Shown here: piece after piece, positions 17,308 to 25,809 of the stretch | How positions within the stretch are numbered: the first letter of the stretch is position 1 | Layout: each line of letters starts with the position of its first letter | NCBI GenBank assembly: GCA_947651825.1 | Contig: CANTAQ010000001.1 | Coordinates: 478,249-542,248, forward strand | Length of the DNA: 64,000 nt | Direction of reading: 5' to 3' | DNA from: an uncultured Clostridium sp. | Lineage (GTDB): Bacteria; Bacillota; Clostridia; TANB77; CAG-508 | Position numbers and translations under genes: made by a program | Notes under the pieces: model-generated | Told to the model about the DNA's origin: nothing | Database searches by the model: none | Seen by the model: only the letters and a program-made list of their open reading frames with translations

Positions 17308-18132
17308 TTACATTTGAGTTTGCATTTGATTTTGCATTTGCAATTCTTTAAGTCTATATATCATTTTTTCTGAAAACTCTTCCATTGAGTTTACCAAATT
17401 TGCTTGTGGATGTGTTGGTTTTAGCTTTCTATATTGTGTAAAGAAATCAGCTAATCCTCCTTCATTAGCACTTTCAAAAAATAAAGTGTTATAAGGAATT
17501 CCAACTATATCTTTTACTCTATATGTTCTTTCTACATTTTTTGTATTAAACTTAGAATTTCGATCATATCGTCCCATTAAAAACATTGCATTGTTTTTAT
17601 TTAGTAAATTATTGGTTTGTTGAATATTTATAAGTTCTTTAATTATTTTTTCTCTTTGTGTTATACTAACTACGACTAAACTTGATTCTCCAATTACTTC
17701 CTGAACAAATGGTTCTTCTATACTTCCATCTAAATCTACAAAAACCAAATCATATGCTTTCTTAGCTATTTTTATAATATTTTTCATATATGCTTTTTGT
17801 TTTTCATATGTATCTCTTAAAATATTTCCATCTGTCAATACTTCAAGTCTATCTTTGAAAACAGCTCTTGTGTAGTTTGTAATAACTTCTGGTGTTGCTT
17901 TATTACTTGATATTGCTTTTATTAATCCTGTTATACCTGTTTCTAAATCAGTTTGTTTCATACCTGTAGTCTGCTTCCAAAAGCACTCTTCTAAAGTTGG
18001 ATCATTGTGTTTTGTATTTATTAATAAAATTTTATAATTATGCTCTACTGTTAATTGCGTTGCAATTCCTGCTAAAGATGTTGTTTGGGCTGTCTCAACT
18101 TTTCCATTGCCCCAAAATGTTACAACAGACAT
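17308..18132 (-). CDS. TadZ/CpaE-like MinD/ParA-family protein, degenerate P-loop
   Basis: TadZ/CpaE proteins position Tad pili at the pole and belong to the MinD/ParA superfamily. These 274 residues begin VVTFWGNGKVETAQTTSLAG where a K-G-G-x-G-K-T loop would be. The switch-like strands (ILLINTKHND, DLVFVDLDGS) are preserved. The loop keeps GK but not the usual GKT spacing, so ATP use is doubtful. The C-terminus is a short Gln/Met repeat (QMQNQMQTQM). It lies between the second MinD-like gene and the ATPase, with 22- and 24-base gaps. The family call is good; the exact partner is unknown. Confidence 0.65.
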   Translation of the reverse strand: MSVVTFWGNGKVETAQTTSLAGIATQLTVEHNYKILLINTKHNDPTLEECFWKQTTGMKQTDLETGITGLIKAISSNKATPEVITNYTRAVFKDRLEVLTDGNILRDTYEKQKAYMKNIIKIAKKAYDLVFVDLDGSIEEPFVQEVIGESSLVVVSITQREKIIKELINIQQTNNLLNKNNAMFLMGRYDRNSKFNTKNVERTYRVKDIVGIPYNTLFFESANEGGLADFFTQYRKLKPTHPQANLVNSMEEFSEKMIYRLKELQMQNQMQTQM

Positions 18133-18156
18133 TTTTTATCCCCTCTCTACTTCATG

Positions 18157-18834
18157 TTATATATTTTTAAACATTTTTTTAACTGAACCAAGTTTAATTT
18201 CTGGTGCAATCTCTTCTACTAATTGCATCAATCCATCTTTATATGGTAAACTAAGCTCTCTAAAGCTTATTCTTGCAGACCTTTGATTTTCTATAATAAT
18301 AGACTCATCTCCTGCATCAAATGGGAAATATATTTTTCCCTTATTCCATTCAATTGCATAGTAGAAAGACAAAAAGTTCAAATATTCTTCTTCTGTTTTT
18401 TCCATATGCTTAGAAAATAATATTTTTGACATTTTTATTTTTTGTTTGTCTTTGCCTACTATTTCTAATCCTCTTTTAAGTGAATAATCATCAAATCCTG
18501 TTACAAAATAATTCATATCATTATTTTGAATATCCATGTCTTTTATTTTTTCATTTTGATCTATATCTATCAATATAAAATCATAATCTAATTCTTGAAC
18601 TCCTGAATAATGTTTAATTTCATCTATTGTTTCAAAACCAATTGCAACATCAATTCCTTCATGTGATGTTATATAGCATCTACTAGGAGATATCGCAGGT
18701 ATAGTATATCGTGATTTTTGTAATATTGTTGTATCAATTACTAACACTTTTAATCCAGATTCTACAAAAATTTTTGAAAGATATATTAACATGTTAGTTT
18801 TGTCATATGCTCCTATAAAACCTATCTTTTTCAA
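18157..18834 (-). CDS. Second MinD/ParA-like protein of the pilus operon
   Basis: The protein has 225 residues. It begins MKKIGFIGAYDKTNMLIYLS, a strand-loop-helix start like MinD, but the loop reads GAYDKTN instead of GGVGKTT. Later strands fit the fold: LKVLVIDTT, then DYDFILIDIDQN, the Walker B-like strand. A MinD-type membrane helix is not obvious at the C-terminus. Having two such proteins in one Tad operon is unusual. They may form a heterodimer in which neither has a standard active site. It is the second gene of the operon. Confidence 0.55.
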   Translation of the reverse strand: MKKIGFIGAYDKTNMLIYLSKIFVESGLKVLVIDTTILQKSRYTIPAISPSRCYITSHEGIDVAIGFETIDEIKHYSGVQELDYDFILIDIDQNEKIKDMDIQNNDMNYFVTGFDDYSLKRGLEIVGKDKQKIKMSKILFSKHMEKTEEEYLNFLSFYYAIEWNKGKIYFPFDAGDESIIIENQRSARISFRELSLPYKDGLMQLVEEIAPEIKLGSVKKMFKNI

Positions 18835-18871
18835 GTTTTTTCCTCCCTATGTATACTTTTGTTCAATTGTA

Positions 18872-19810
18872 TTAATATCCTGACATTCCTGATAAGTATT
18901 CTTCTCTTGCTGCTTTTGCTGCTTCAATTTGTTTTTGTATTCCTGCTTCTACATTTATAGTTCTTTCATCATTATATTCTTGTAATTGTCCATTAATATT
19001 GTTCCTTATTTGCTTATTCTTTTCATCTGAATATCTTGAATTAAAATCTTCTTTAGCTTCCTTTAATATATTTGGACTATATACTAACAAATATGATGCT
19101 TCTGGTGTTGGTATATATGTTGCAGTAATAACTCCATGATCTTCTGGAACTACTTCTGTTGAGTATTTAGCTGCATAAAGGTTTGCTGATGGCATTATAT
19201 ATGCTTCAACAATAGCACTATTCATCATTATTATTTCTTCTTCTGTTAATTCTAATGTTATTACATTTCCATTTATATCTTTTACAACTTTGTTTACTAA
19301 AACAGCTAAATCTTGTCCACTTGCAAATGCTATTCTTATGTCTATAGTTTCTCCTATATCAAGCATTGTTGGAAGTGTTACCATATTGTATTCTACTAAT
19401 CTTAGTGATTTATCAACTGTCTCAAGTTTAGTTAATACAGAATCACTTAGAATAGTTCCTGCTTCTAAATCAATTTTTGCTATTCTTGCATCTCCTAAAC
19501 CTATATCTATAGTTTTTTGTGTTCTTTCATCGTATTGTTCAGCTATTTTCTTGTCAGAAGGAAGACTTGTAACTGGCAATGTTACTTTTTGTAGCATTGT
19601 ATTACTAATTTCATTTCCTGATTTAACACTTCCTTTTAATTGATATACTGTCGCATATGTAATCCCTTCTTCAGCTTTTTTATCATCTAACATTGGTTTT
19701 ACTGCAACCATAAATAGTAGCGCTCCTATTAATAAAGCTACTAATAACATTACTATCATTCCTATAAGAAATGAATTTCTTACTTTTCTTTGCATTGGGT
19801 TTGATGGCAT
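18872..19810 (-). CDS. CpaB/RcpC-like SAF-domain pilus assembly protein
   Basis: CpaB/RcpC proteins are assembly factors with a SAF domain. These 312 residues start with a basic N-terminus and a membrane span (about 13-36), followed by the SAF-like region (VYQLKGSVKSGNEISNTML, DLEAGTILSDSVLTKL, about 55-135). Next is an RcpC-like domain with LPTMLDIGETIDIRI and a C-terminal Gln/Glu/Arg-rich coiled segment. It is the first gene of the operon and follows AGGAGGAGTTGCGTT before ATG. In a single-membrane cell there is no secretin, so its role would be at the cell wall. Confidence 0.72.
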   Translation of the reverse strand: MPSNPMQRKVRNSFLIGMIVMLLVALLIGALLFMVAVKPMLDDKKAEEGITYATVYQLKGSVKSGNEISNTMLQKVTLPVTSLPSDKKIAEQYDERTQKTIDIGLGDARIAKIDLEAGTILSDSVLTKLETVDKSLRLVEYNMVTLPTMLDIGETIDIRIAFASGQDLAVLVNKVVKDINGNVITLELTEEEIIMMNSAIVEAYIMPSANLYAAKYSTEVVPEDHGVITATYIPTPEASYLLVYSPNILKEAKEDFNSRYSDEKNKQIRNNINGQLQEYNDERTINVEAGIQKQIEAAKAAREEYLSGMSGY

Positions 19811-19847
19811 AACGCAACTCCTCCTATTATCATTTTATTTAATTTTT

Positions 19848-19876
19848 ATTTTACAACAAAAATATTAAAAAAACAA
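19848..19876 (-). promoter_or_regulatory. Predicted promoter of the pilus operon
   Basis: TTGTTT (19876-19871) and TAAAAT (19853-19848) on the minus strand are 17 bases apart, just upstream of the cpaB-like gene. The -35 is imperfect, consistent with an activated promoter. Confidence 0.5.
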
Positions 19877-19890
19877 CATTTTTTTGAATT

Positions 19891-19918
19891 TGTAACATGA
19901 TTGTAATATTGCTGTAAT
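19891..19918 (-). promoter_or_regulatory. Triple WalR-type response-regulator boxes, pilus promoter
   Basis: Plus-strand reading is TGTAAC-ATGAT-TGTAAT-ATTGC-TGTAAT, three copies of TGTWAH with exact five-base spacers (11-base period). This matches the WalR (YycF) consensus of Firmicutes. The boxes lie 14 bases upstream of the pilus -35 element, an activator position. The SASP gene on the other side is far from them. A related OmpR-family regulator could also bind. Confidence 0.6.
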
Positions 19919-20037
19919 ATTAAGTTTTTTGTCAAAAATTTCTAGTTTATTTTTTGAATTTTTGCACATTCTAAATATTGAAAAAGCTTTGAATTGCTTT
20001 TCAAGATAATTTCATATTTCTAGGAGGTGAAATGAAA

Positions 20038-20244
20038 ATGGCAAACTCAAATTCAAACAGAACATTAGTACCAGAAGCTAAAGACTCTTTAAACAAGTTC
20101 AAATATGAAGTAGCTAGCGAAGTTGGTGTTAATTTAAAAAACGGATATAATGGTGATATATCTGCAAAAGACGCTGGAAGAATCGGTGGTAACATGGTTA
20201 AAAAAATGATTCAAAAAGCTGAAAGTCAAATGTTAAGTAAATAG
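20038..20244 (+). CDS. Small acid-soluble spore protein, alpha/beta type
   Basis: Alpha/beta SASPs coat and protect DNA in dormant spores and are degraded by GPR during germination. The 68 residues MANSNSNRTLVPEAKD... contain KFKYEVASEVGVNL, including the GPR cleavage region, and the second family block KDAGRIGGNMVKKMI. AGGAGGTGAAATGAAA precedes the chosen ATG with eight-base spacing; the ATG two codons earlier (20032) is also possible. A CATTCTA (19967-19973) resembles a sigma-G -10 (CATNNTA), but its -35 is weak. The gene is monocistronic, bounded by a terminator. Confidence 0.95.
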   Translation: MANSNSNRTLVPEAKDSLNKFKYEVASEVGVNLKNGYNGDISAKDAGRIGGNMVKKMIQKAESQMLSK

Positions 20245-20262
20245 TTTTATTTGCTTTATATA

Positions 20263-20310
20263 ATATAAAACTCCCTTATAGTAATTTACATACTATTCGG
20301 GAGTTTTATA
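20263..20310. terminator. Bidirectional terminator after SASP
   Basis: ATAAAACTCCC (20265-20275) pairs with GGGAGTTTTAT (20299-20309). A/T tracts flank both sides, so it can serve the SASP gene and the convergent pilin-like gene. Confidence 0.8.
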
Positions 20311-20347
20311 TTATTATTTTCTAATTGATTATTCATAATTTAATTTT

Positions 20348-20917
20348 TTATTGTTGCCCTGTATAGAAATTTTTTTCTGCACTATATATTAGACTTCCAG
20401 CAGGTGTCTTTACAGTTACTTCGTAACTTTGCCCATTAAATTTCCCTGTCAAAAATCCTCTTGATTTAAGTCCATCTATTCCTATCCATGTATTCACTAC
20501 AATTTCGGTCCCAATGTTACCTACAATATTAGTAACTGTATATTCAGAAAATCTATCTACATACTGATTTTTATAGTTTTCTACATCTAAATATATATTG
20601 TCTTTCAAAATGTAATCTCTATTAGCTGAATATTTATAAATTTTTCCATTCACTGCAAACTCTTTATTGGATCCTATGCTTAATAATTGTTCTGCATTTG
20701 TTATTGGTACAACTTCTGTACTTGCCGCAAAATATTTCTGATAAATTGTCTCTCTATTTTCTAAATCCTTTTCATATAATTTTGCAGTTTCTTTCTTTAT
20801 TTCTGCTTGTGCTTGTATTCTGTTCTGAATTATAACAAATGAACTTAATAAAAATGCAAGCATAAAAATTACTGTTCCTAATGTTACCAATGCTATTGCG
20901 CCTTTTTGATTTTTCAT
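20348..20917 (-). CDS. Type IV pilin/PilX-like protein, orphan
   Basis: The protein has 189 residues and starts MKNQKGAIALVTLGTVIF, with a Lys-Gly junction before a hydrophobic helix (about 6-28). This is the layout of a type IV prepilin or PilX-like minor pilin, but there is no Glu at position +5. An extended polar helix (about 30-55) and a beta-rich domain follow. It is separated from the Tad-like locus by the SASP gene and a terminator, so it is a separate transcription unit. It may belong to a second pilus, or act as a minor component of the first. Confidence 0.5.
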   Translation of the reverse strand: MKNQKGAIALVTLGTVIFMLAFLLSSFVIIQNRIQAQAEIKKETAKLYEKDLENRETIYQKYFAASTEVVPITNAEQLLSIGSNKEFAVNGKIYKYSANRDYILKDNIYLDVENYKNQYVDRFSEYTVTNIVGNIGTEIVVNTWIGIDGLKSRGFLTGKFNGQSYEVTVKTPAGSLIYSAEKNFYTGQQ

Positions 20918-21003
20918 TTGTTTCCCTCTCTTTCTCCGAGCTTTTTTGTAGAATATAGTATTGTTAAAATCCTCTATTCTTATATTTTTCTCTTTTTGAT
21001 TTG

Positions 21004-21465
21004 CTATTTGCTTGTTGAGCCAAAGCCTCCTTTTCTTTCTTCTGTTGCATTATCATTATCAGATATTAAAAATTTTTGAAAGATTCCTTGTCCTATTGTT
21101 TCTCCTTTTTTTATTTGAATATCTTCTTCTTTTATATTATAGAATGAAAACATGATATGTCCATCATTATCGGGATTTCCATAGTAATCGCTATCTATTA
21201 CTCCTATGCTATTTGCCATTATCAAGCCTTTTTTTCCTGGATTTGAACTTCTATTTGCTAAAATTAACACTTCGTCAGGCTCCATATATGACTTTATTCC
21301 TGTTTTTACTAGTGTTGGTTTTGCTCCCTTTTTAAAAGTTGGTATGATTATATCTTCTGCTGCTTCAAAGTCATATCCTGCTGAACATTTAGTTTTTCTT
21401 ACTGGTAGGTTTATACTACAATTTTCAAATCCTTTTGCTATTTCAAATCCTCTTTTTCTTTCCAT
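21004..21465 (-). CDS. dut: dUTP diphosphatase
   Basis: The enzyme hydrolyses dUTP to dUMP, keeping uracil out of DNA and supplying dTMP synthesis. All five trimeric-dUTPase motifs can be seen in the 153 residues: AGYDFEA (1), NRSSNPGKKGL (2), NSIGVIDSDYYG (3), KKGETIGQGIFQKF (4) and RKGGFGSTS (5). Motif 2 has N before RSS where many enzymes have A, and motif 3 carries YYG-NPDNDG, a small insertion. ATG at 21465 is preferred. An in-frame TTG three codons upstream is also near the AGGAAGG site. It lies eight bases upstream of a stop-to-gene junction with hisS. Confidence 0.93.
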   Translation of the reverse strand: MERKRGFEIAKGFENCSINLPVRKTKCSAGYDFEAAEDIIIPTFKKGAKPTLVKTGIKSYMEPDEVLILANRSSNPGKKGLIMANSIGVIDSDYYGNPDNDGHIMFSFYNIKEEDIQIKKGETIGQGIFQKFLISDNDNATEERKGGFGSTSK

Positions 21466-21481
21466 TTTTTTCAAATCCTTC

Positions 21482-22792
21482 CTATTCTCTTATTTTTCTT
21501 ATTATTTCTTCTATTGTCTTTTGTTCCTGTTCCCCTGTTTCCATGTTTTTCATGGTTAGTTTTCCAGTTTTTATTTCATCTTCTCCTATTACTATTACGT
21601 ATGGAATTTTTAATTTATCTGCATATTTAAATTGAGTTTTCATTTTTTTATTATCAAAATAAATTTCAGTATTAATTCCATTTTTTCTTAAAGTATTAGC
21701 TGTTTCTATTGCTGGTTTTAAATCTTCTGTCATTGATATTACTAAAACTTCTGATATTGATTTTTTGTCGGCTTTTATTAATCCTATATCATTAAGCACA
21801 AAAAATAATCTTGTTAATCCTATTGATATTCCTACTCCTGGTAGTTTTTTATCTGTATAATATCCAGCTAAATCGCTGTATCTTCCACCTGAACAAATAC
21901 TTCCTATCCCTTTGTGTTCATTCAAAAAAGTCTCATATACTGTTCCTGTGTAATAATCCAATCCCCTTGCTATACTTATGTCTATATCAAAGTACTGTTC
22001 TGGAACATTAAATAATCTGATATAATTTATAACCTCTTTTAGTTCTCTTACACCTTCTCTAAACATTTCATTTTTTACATCTAAGGCTTCTAATTTAGAT
22101 ATTTTTTCATCTTTTGTTCCATTAATTCTTATGAATTCAACTATCTTTTCTGATTTTTCTTTTGATATTCCTAGTTCTACTAACTCGCTTTTTACATTGT
22201 CTTCTCCAATTTTCTCTATTTTATCTATTATTCTCATTATATTTACAGCATCTTCTTTTTCATTAAGTTCTTCAAAAAATCCTGTTAGAATTTTTCTGTT
22301 GTTTATTTTTATTTTAAAGTTTTGTAATCCTAATTCTTTGAAAGTTTCATAAATTATACTTGGAATCTCCGCATCATTTATTATATTTAATTCTCCATCT
22401 CCAATTACATCTATATCACATTGATAAAATTCTCTAAATCGTCCTCTTTGTGCTCTTTCTCCTCTATAAACTTTTCCTATTTGATATCTTCTAAATGGAA
22501 AACTCAAATTGTTTGCGTATAATGATGCATATTTTGCCAAAGGAACTGTCAAATCAAATCTTAGAGTTAAATCACTATCTCCTTTTGTAAAACTATATAA
22601 TTGTTTTTCAGTCTCTCCTCCTGCTTTCGCTAAAAGTACGTCTGTACTTTCTATTATTGGTGTATCTATTGGTAAAAAACCAAACCTTTCATATGTTTTT
22701 TGAATTTTTTCCTTCATTTGATTAAATAATACTTGCTCATTTGGTAACAATTCCATAAATCCTGATAATGTTTTTGGTTCTGTTTTTTGCAT
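21482..22792 (-). CDS. hisS: Histidyl-tRNA synthetase
   Basis: The 436 residues show class II motifs: motif 2 (RRYQIGKVYRGERAQRGR then FREFYQCDIDVIG), the HisA loop ARGLDYYTGTVYE and the histidine-specific SICSGGRYSDLAG. The C-terminal anticodon domain includes LVISMTEDLK and PYVIVIGEDEI. The start is ATG 22792, preceded by AAAGGAGGAAAAT. A longer open frame to 22891 covers the leader, has no family counterpart and passes through a long hairpin, so it is rejected. The leader has no T-box core. dut follows immediately. Confidence 0.95.
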   Translation of the reverse strand: MQKTEPKTLSGFMELLPNEQVLFNQMKEKIQKTYERFGFLPIDTPIIESTDVLLAKAGGETEKQLYSFTKGDSDLTLRFDLTVPLAKYASLYANNLSFPFRRYQIGKVYRGERAQRGRFREFYQCDIDVIGDGELNIINDAEIPSIIYETFKELGLQNFKIKINNRKILTGFFEELNEKEDAVNIMRIIDKIEKIGEDNVKSELVELGISKEKSEKIVEFIRINGTKDEKISKLEALDVKNEMFREGVRELKEVINYIRLFNVPEQYFDIDISIARGLDYYTGTVYETFLNEHKGIGSICSGGRYSDLAGYYTDKKLPGVGISIGLTRLFFVLNDIGLIKADKKSISEVLVISMTEDLKPAIETANTLRKNGINTEIYFDNKKMKTQFKYADKLKIPYVIVIGEDEIKTGKLTMKNMETGEQEQKTIEEIIRKIRE

Positions 22793-22813
22793 ATTTTCCT
22801 CCTTTTTATTATA

Positions 22814-22913
22814 ATTCACAGTCAGCTTGTTTAATTTGGTTTCAAGTGAATATTCATTTTTTAATAGCTTTTTTACAACAAGATAGAACAAATCCCATCA
22901 AGTAACTGTGAAT
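22814..22913 (-). promoter_or_regulatory. Long-range stem in the hisS leader
   Basis: ATTCACAGTTACTTG (22913-22899) can pair with CAAGCTGACTGTGAAT (22829-22814), closing a loop of about 70 bases just before the hisS ribosome site (22796-22801). The canonical T-box sequence is absent. It may be a leader structure or a remnant of one. Confidence 0.35.
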
Positions 22914-22928
22914 AGTAACTTCATTATA

Positions 22929-23579
22929 TTATTCCCATTCTTTCTGTTTCATCTCTAAATATATTGGTTTTTCTTCTTGTATCATTGTAGATTTACCATG
23001 TCCTGGATAAACAATTGTATCCTCTGGTAAAGTCATCAGTCTGTCTGTTATAGAATGTATTACATTTTCAAAACTGCTTGTTGGTAAATCTGTTCTTCCC
23101 CATGTTCCTCTAAATAAAGTATCTCCTGAAAATAGTAGTTTTTCTTTTTCACAGTAAAGACATATGCTACCATTTGTATGACCTGGTGTATATATAACTT
23201 TAAATTCCATTCCATCTATATGCAATAAATCTCCATCATTAAGTCTCGAATCTGCTTTAACACTTATATTTTCTAATCCTATATAATAGCATAAATTTAT
23301 TTCTGGTTTTTGTAATCCTTCTGCATCTTCACGATGTACTAATATTTTCCCTCCATATTCTTGTTTTATCTGCTCGGCTCCATTAATATGGTCTGCATGA
23401 CAATGAGTTAATAATATATATTTAAGTTTTACATCTAGTGCTTCTATCATTTCTCTTAGTTCTTCTGTCATACATCCTGGATCTATAATCATTGTTTCTT
23501 TAGTATGTTCATCTTGAATTATATAACAATTTTCTCCAAGCATAGTTCCTACATCAACCTTTATTCTCTTTAGTATCAT
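22929..23579 (-). CDS. MBL-fold metal-dependent hydrolase (glyoxalase II-like)
   Basis: The 216 residues carry the metal-binding motif HCHADHINGA (about 59-68) and further ligands in YTPGHTNGSICLY and YPGHGKST. Family members hydrolyse thioesters such as S-lactoylglutathione or related substrates, and many Firmicutes copies have an unknown substrate. It lies 18 bases downstream of relA in the same direction. A relA-MBL-hisS order is seen in several Clostridia. The start is ATG 23579 after AGGAAGGAAAACGCA. The specific substrate cannot be told from sequence. Confidence 0.85.
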   Translation of the reverse strand: MILKRIKVDVGTMLGENCYIIQDEHTKETMIIDPGCMTEELREMIEALDVKLKYILLTHCHADHINGAEQIKQEYGGKILVHREDAEGLQKPEINLCYYIGLENISVKADSRLNDGDLLHIDGMEFKVIYTPGHTNGSICLYCEKEKLLFSGDTLFRGTWGRTDLPTSSFENVIHSITDRLMTLPEDTIVYPGHGKSTMIQEEKPIYLEMKQKEWE

Positions 23580-23597
23580 TGCGTTTTCCTTCCTAAC

Positions 23598-25796
23598 TTA
23601 TTTTTTTCTCGTAACTTCATACACACTGTCAATTTTTCTTATTTGCTTAACTACTTTATTTAATTGTTCAGTATTTTGAACTTCTACTGTTACATATATT
23701 GTAGCAATTCTATCTCTATTTGTTCTTGTATTTACACCCATTATATTTACTTTTAAATTTGTTATTTCTTTAACAACATCTGCTAAAAGTCCTGTTCTAT
23801 CATTTGCCAATACTTCTATATCTACATTATATACTGTTGGTGCTTTGTCTTCATACCATTCTACTTCTATAATTCTTTCTTCTTCTGACAATAAATCTTC
23901 TATATTTGTACAATCCTTTCTATGTATTGATACTCCCCTTCCTTTTGTTACATAGCCTATTATATCATCTCCTGGAACTGGATTACAACACTTTGAAAAT
24001 TTTACTAAGCAATTATCTACACCTTTTACAATTACTCCTGATTTTGGAGCCTTTGGTTTTCTTGTTTTTTCTGTTATCAATTCTTGAATTTTTTCTTCTA
24101 TTACAGCTTCTTTATGTTCTCTTTTATATTCTTCCAATAATCGTGTCAAAATCTTATTTGGTGATATTCCACCAAATCCTATATTAGCATACATATCTTC
24201 TATAGTGTTGTAATTGTATCTATTTAATACTATCTGTATCCATTCCGGTTTCAATAATTCACTATGTTGCATTCCTAATTTTTTAATTTCTTTATTTAGT
24301 ATTTCTTTACCCTTTTCTATATTTTCTTCTCTTTCAGTTTTTTTAAACCATTGCTGAATTCTTGTTTTAGCACTTGAGCTCTTTACTAATTTTAGCCAAT
24401 CTCTGCTTGGTCCTTTAGATGTCTCTGATGTTATAATCTCTACTATGTCTCCACTTTTTAGTGGTGTTACTATTGGCATCATCTTGCTATTTATTTTGCA
24501 TCCTACCATCTTATGTCCCACTTCTGCATGTATTGCATATGCAAAATCTATTGGTGTAGAATCCCTTGGTAATGTTTTTATTTCTCCAACTGGCGTAAAT
24601 ACATAAACCTCATCTTCAAACAACTCTGTTTTTAATGTTTTCAAGAATTCATCTGGATCTTGCATCTCTTTTTGCCATTCTAAGGTTTCTCTAAGCCATG
24701 CCAATTTATCATCTTGTACTATAACATTTGATTTTTTAAATCTATTTGCTTCTTTATATGCCCAATGTGCTGCTATACCAAACTCTGCAATCTTATGCAT
24801 TTCCCATGTACGAACTTGAACTTCAAATGGAGTTCCATTTGGTCCAAGTAAAGTAGTATGTATTGACTGATACATATTTGGTTTTGGTACAGATATATAA
24901 TCTTTAAATCTTCCAGGCATAGGTGTATATAAATCGTGAACTACACCTAATGCTGCATAACAATCTTTCACAGAGTTTACTATTATGCGAAGTGCAAATA
25001 AATCATAAACTTGGTCTATAGTAATATTGTCTCTTTGCATCTTTCTATATATACTATAGAAATGTTTTGCTCTCCCTGTTATTTCTGCAACAATTTTAGC
25101 CTTTTTAAGTTCTTTGCGTATTTCTTCTGTTATATTATCTATAAATTTTATACGTTCTTCTCTTTTTTTCTCTATACTTAGCACTAATTCCCTATATTCT
25201 TCTGGGTATAAATATCTAAATGCTAAATCTTCAAGTTCCCATTTTAGAGAATATATTCCCAGTCTGTTTGCTAATGGTGCATATAATTCCATAGTTTCTT
25301 TGGCATTTGCTATTTGCCTATCTCTTTTTAGACTTGATAATGTTCTCATATTATGCAATCTATCTGCTAATTTTATTAGAATTACACGTATATCTTTCCC
25401 CATTGCCAAAAACATTTTTCTATAATTTTCTACTTGTTGTTCTTCTATTGTTACATATCTTATCTTACTTAATTTTGTTACTCCTGCTACCATATCAGCA
25501 ATTTCTTTACTAAATATTTTAATAATATCTTCATTCGTTGCTGGTGTATCTTCTACAACATCATGTAACAGTGCTGCGCAAATTGTTGCATCATCTAATT
25601 GCAAATCTGCCAAAATATATGCTACAGCTAATGGATGCACTATATAATCTTCACCAGAAACTCTTTTTTGTCCCTTATGATGTTCTTCTGCATATCTATA
25701 GGCTTTTAAAATTAGATTTGTATTATATTTTCTTTTATTTGATTTGAGTTTTTTCATCAAATCGTTTATTGTTTTTTCTTCTTGCATAGGCAACAC
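23598..25796 (-). CDS. relA: Bifunctional (p)ppGpp synthetase/hydrolase
   Basis: This RelA/SpoT homologue makes and degrades the stringent-response alarmone. Domains in order across 732 residues are an HD hydrolase (LLHDVVEDT about 70; LADRLHNMRTL about 145), a synthetase (YDLFALRIIVNSVKDCY; PNMYQSIHTT about 310), a TGS domain (about 395-460; VYVFTPVGEIKTLPRDST), a helical and Cys-containing region (CCNPVPGDDI about 590) and an ACT domain (about 660-730). Both active sites look intact, so it is likely bifunctional. The frame opens with TTG at 25796 six bases after GAAGGGA. ATG at 25787 is the alternative. Confidence 0.95.
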   Translation of the reverse strand: MLPMQEEKTINDLMKKLKSNKRKYNTNLILKAYRYAEEHHKGQKRVSGEDYIVHPLAVAYILADLQLDDATICAALLHDVVEDTPATNEDIIKIFSKEIADMVAGVTKLSKIRYVTIEEQQVENYRKMFLAMGKDIRVILIKLADRLHNMRTLSSLKRDRQIANAKETMELYAPLANRLGIYSLKWELEDLAFRYLYPEEYRELVLSIEKKREERIKFIDNITEEIRKELKKAKIVAEITGRAKHFYSIYRKMQRDNITIDQVYDLFALRIIVNSVKDCYAALGVVHDLYTPMPGRFKDYISVPKPNMYQSIHTTLLGPNGTPFEVQVRTWEMHKIAEFGIAAHWAYKEANRFKKSNVIVQDDKLAWLRETLEWQKEMQDPDEFLKTLKTELFEDEVYVFTPVGEIKTLPRDSTPIDFAYAIHAEVGHKMVGCKINSKMMPIVTPLKSGDIVEIITSETSKGPSRDWLKLVKSSSAKTRIQQWFKKTEREENIEKGKEILNKEIKKLGMQHSELLKPEWIQIVLNRYNYNTIEDMYANIGFGGISPNKILTRLLEEYKREHKEAVIEEKIQELITEKTRKPKAPKSGVIVKGVDNCLVKFSKCCNPVPGDDIIGYVTKGRGVSIHRKDCTNIEDLLSEEERIIEVEWYEDKAPTVYNVDIEVLANDRTGLLADVVKEITNLKVNIMGVNTRTNRDRIATIYVTVEVQNTEQLNKVVKQIRKIDSVYEVTRKK

Positions 25797-25809
25797 TAAT
25801 CCCTTCGTT

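Noticed and set aside
22793..22891. N-terminal extension of hisS
   Set aside because: No homology to HisRS N-termini, the strong ribosome site lies downstream of it, and it is within the leader hairpin.
22793..22928. T-box riboswitch upstream of hisS
   Set aside because: The T-box antiterminator core (GGTGGnACCGCG type) is missing.
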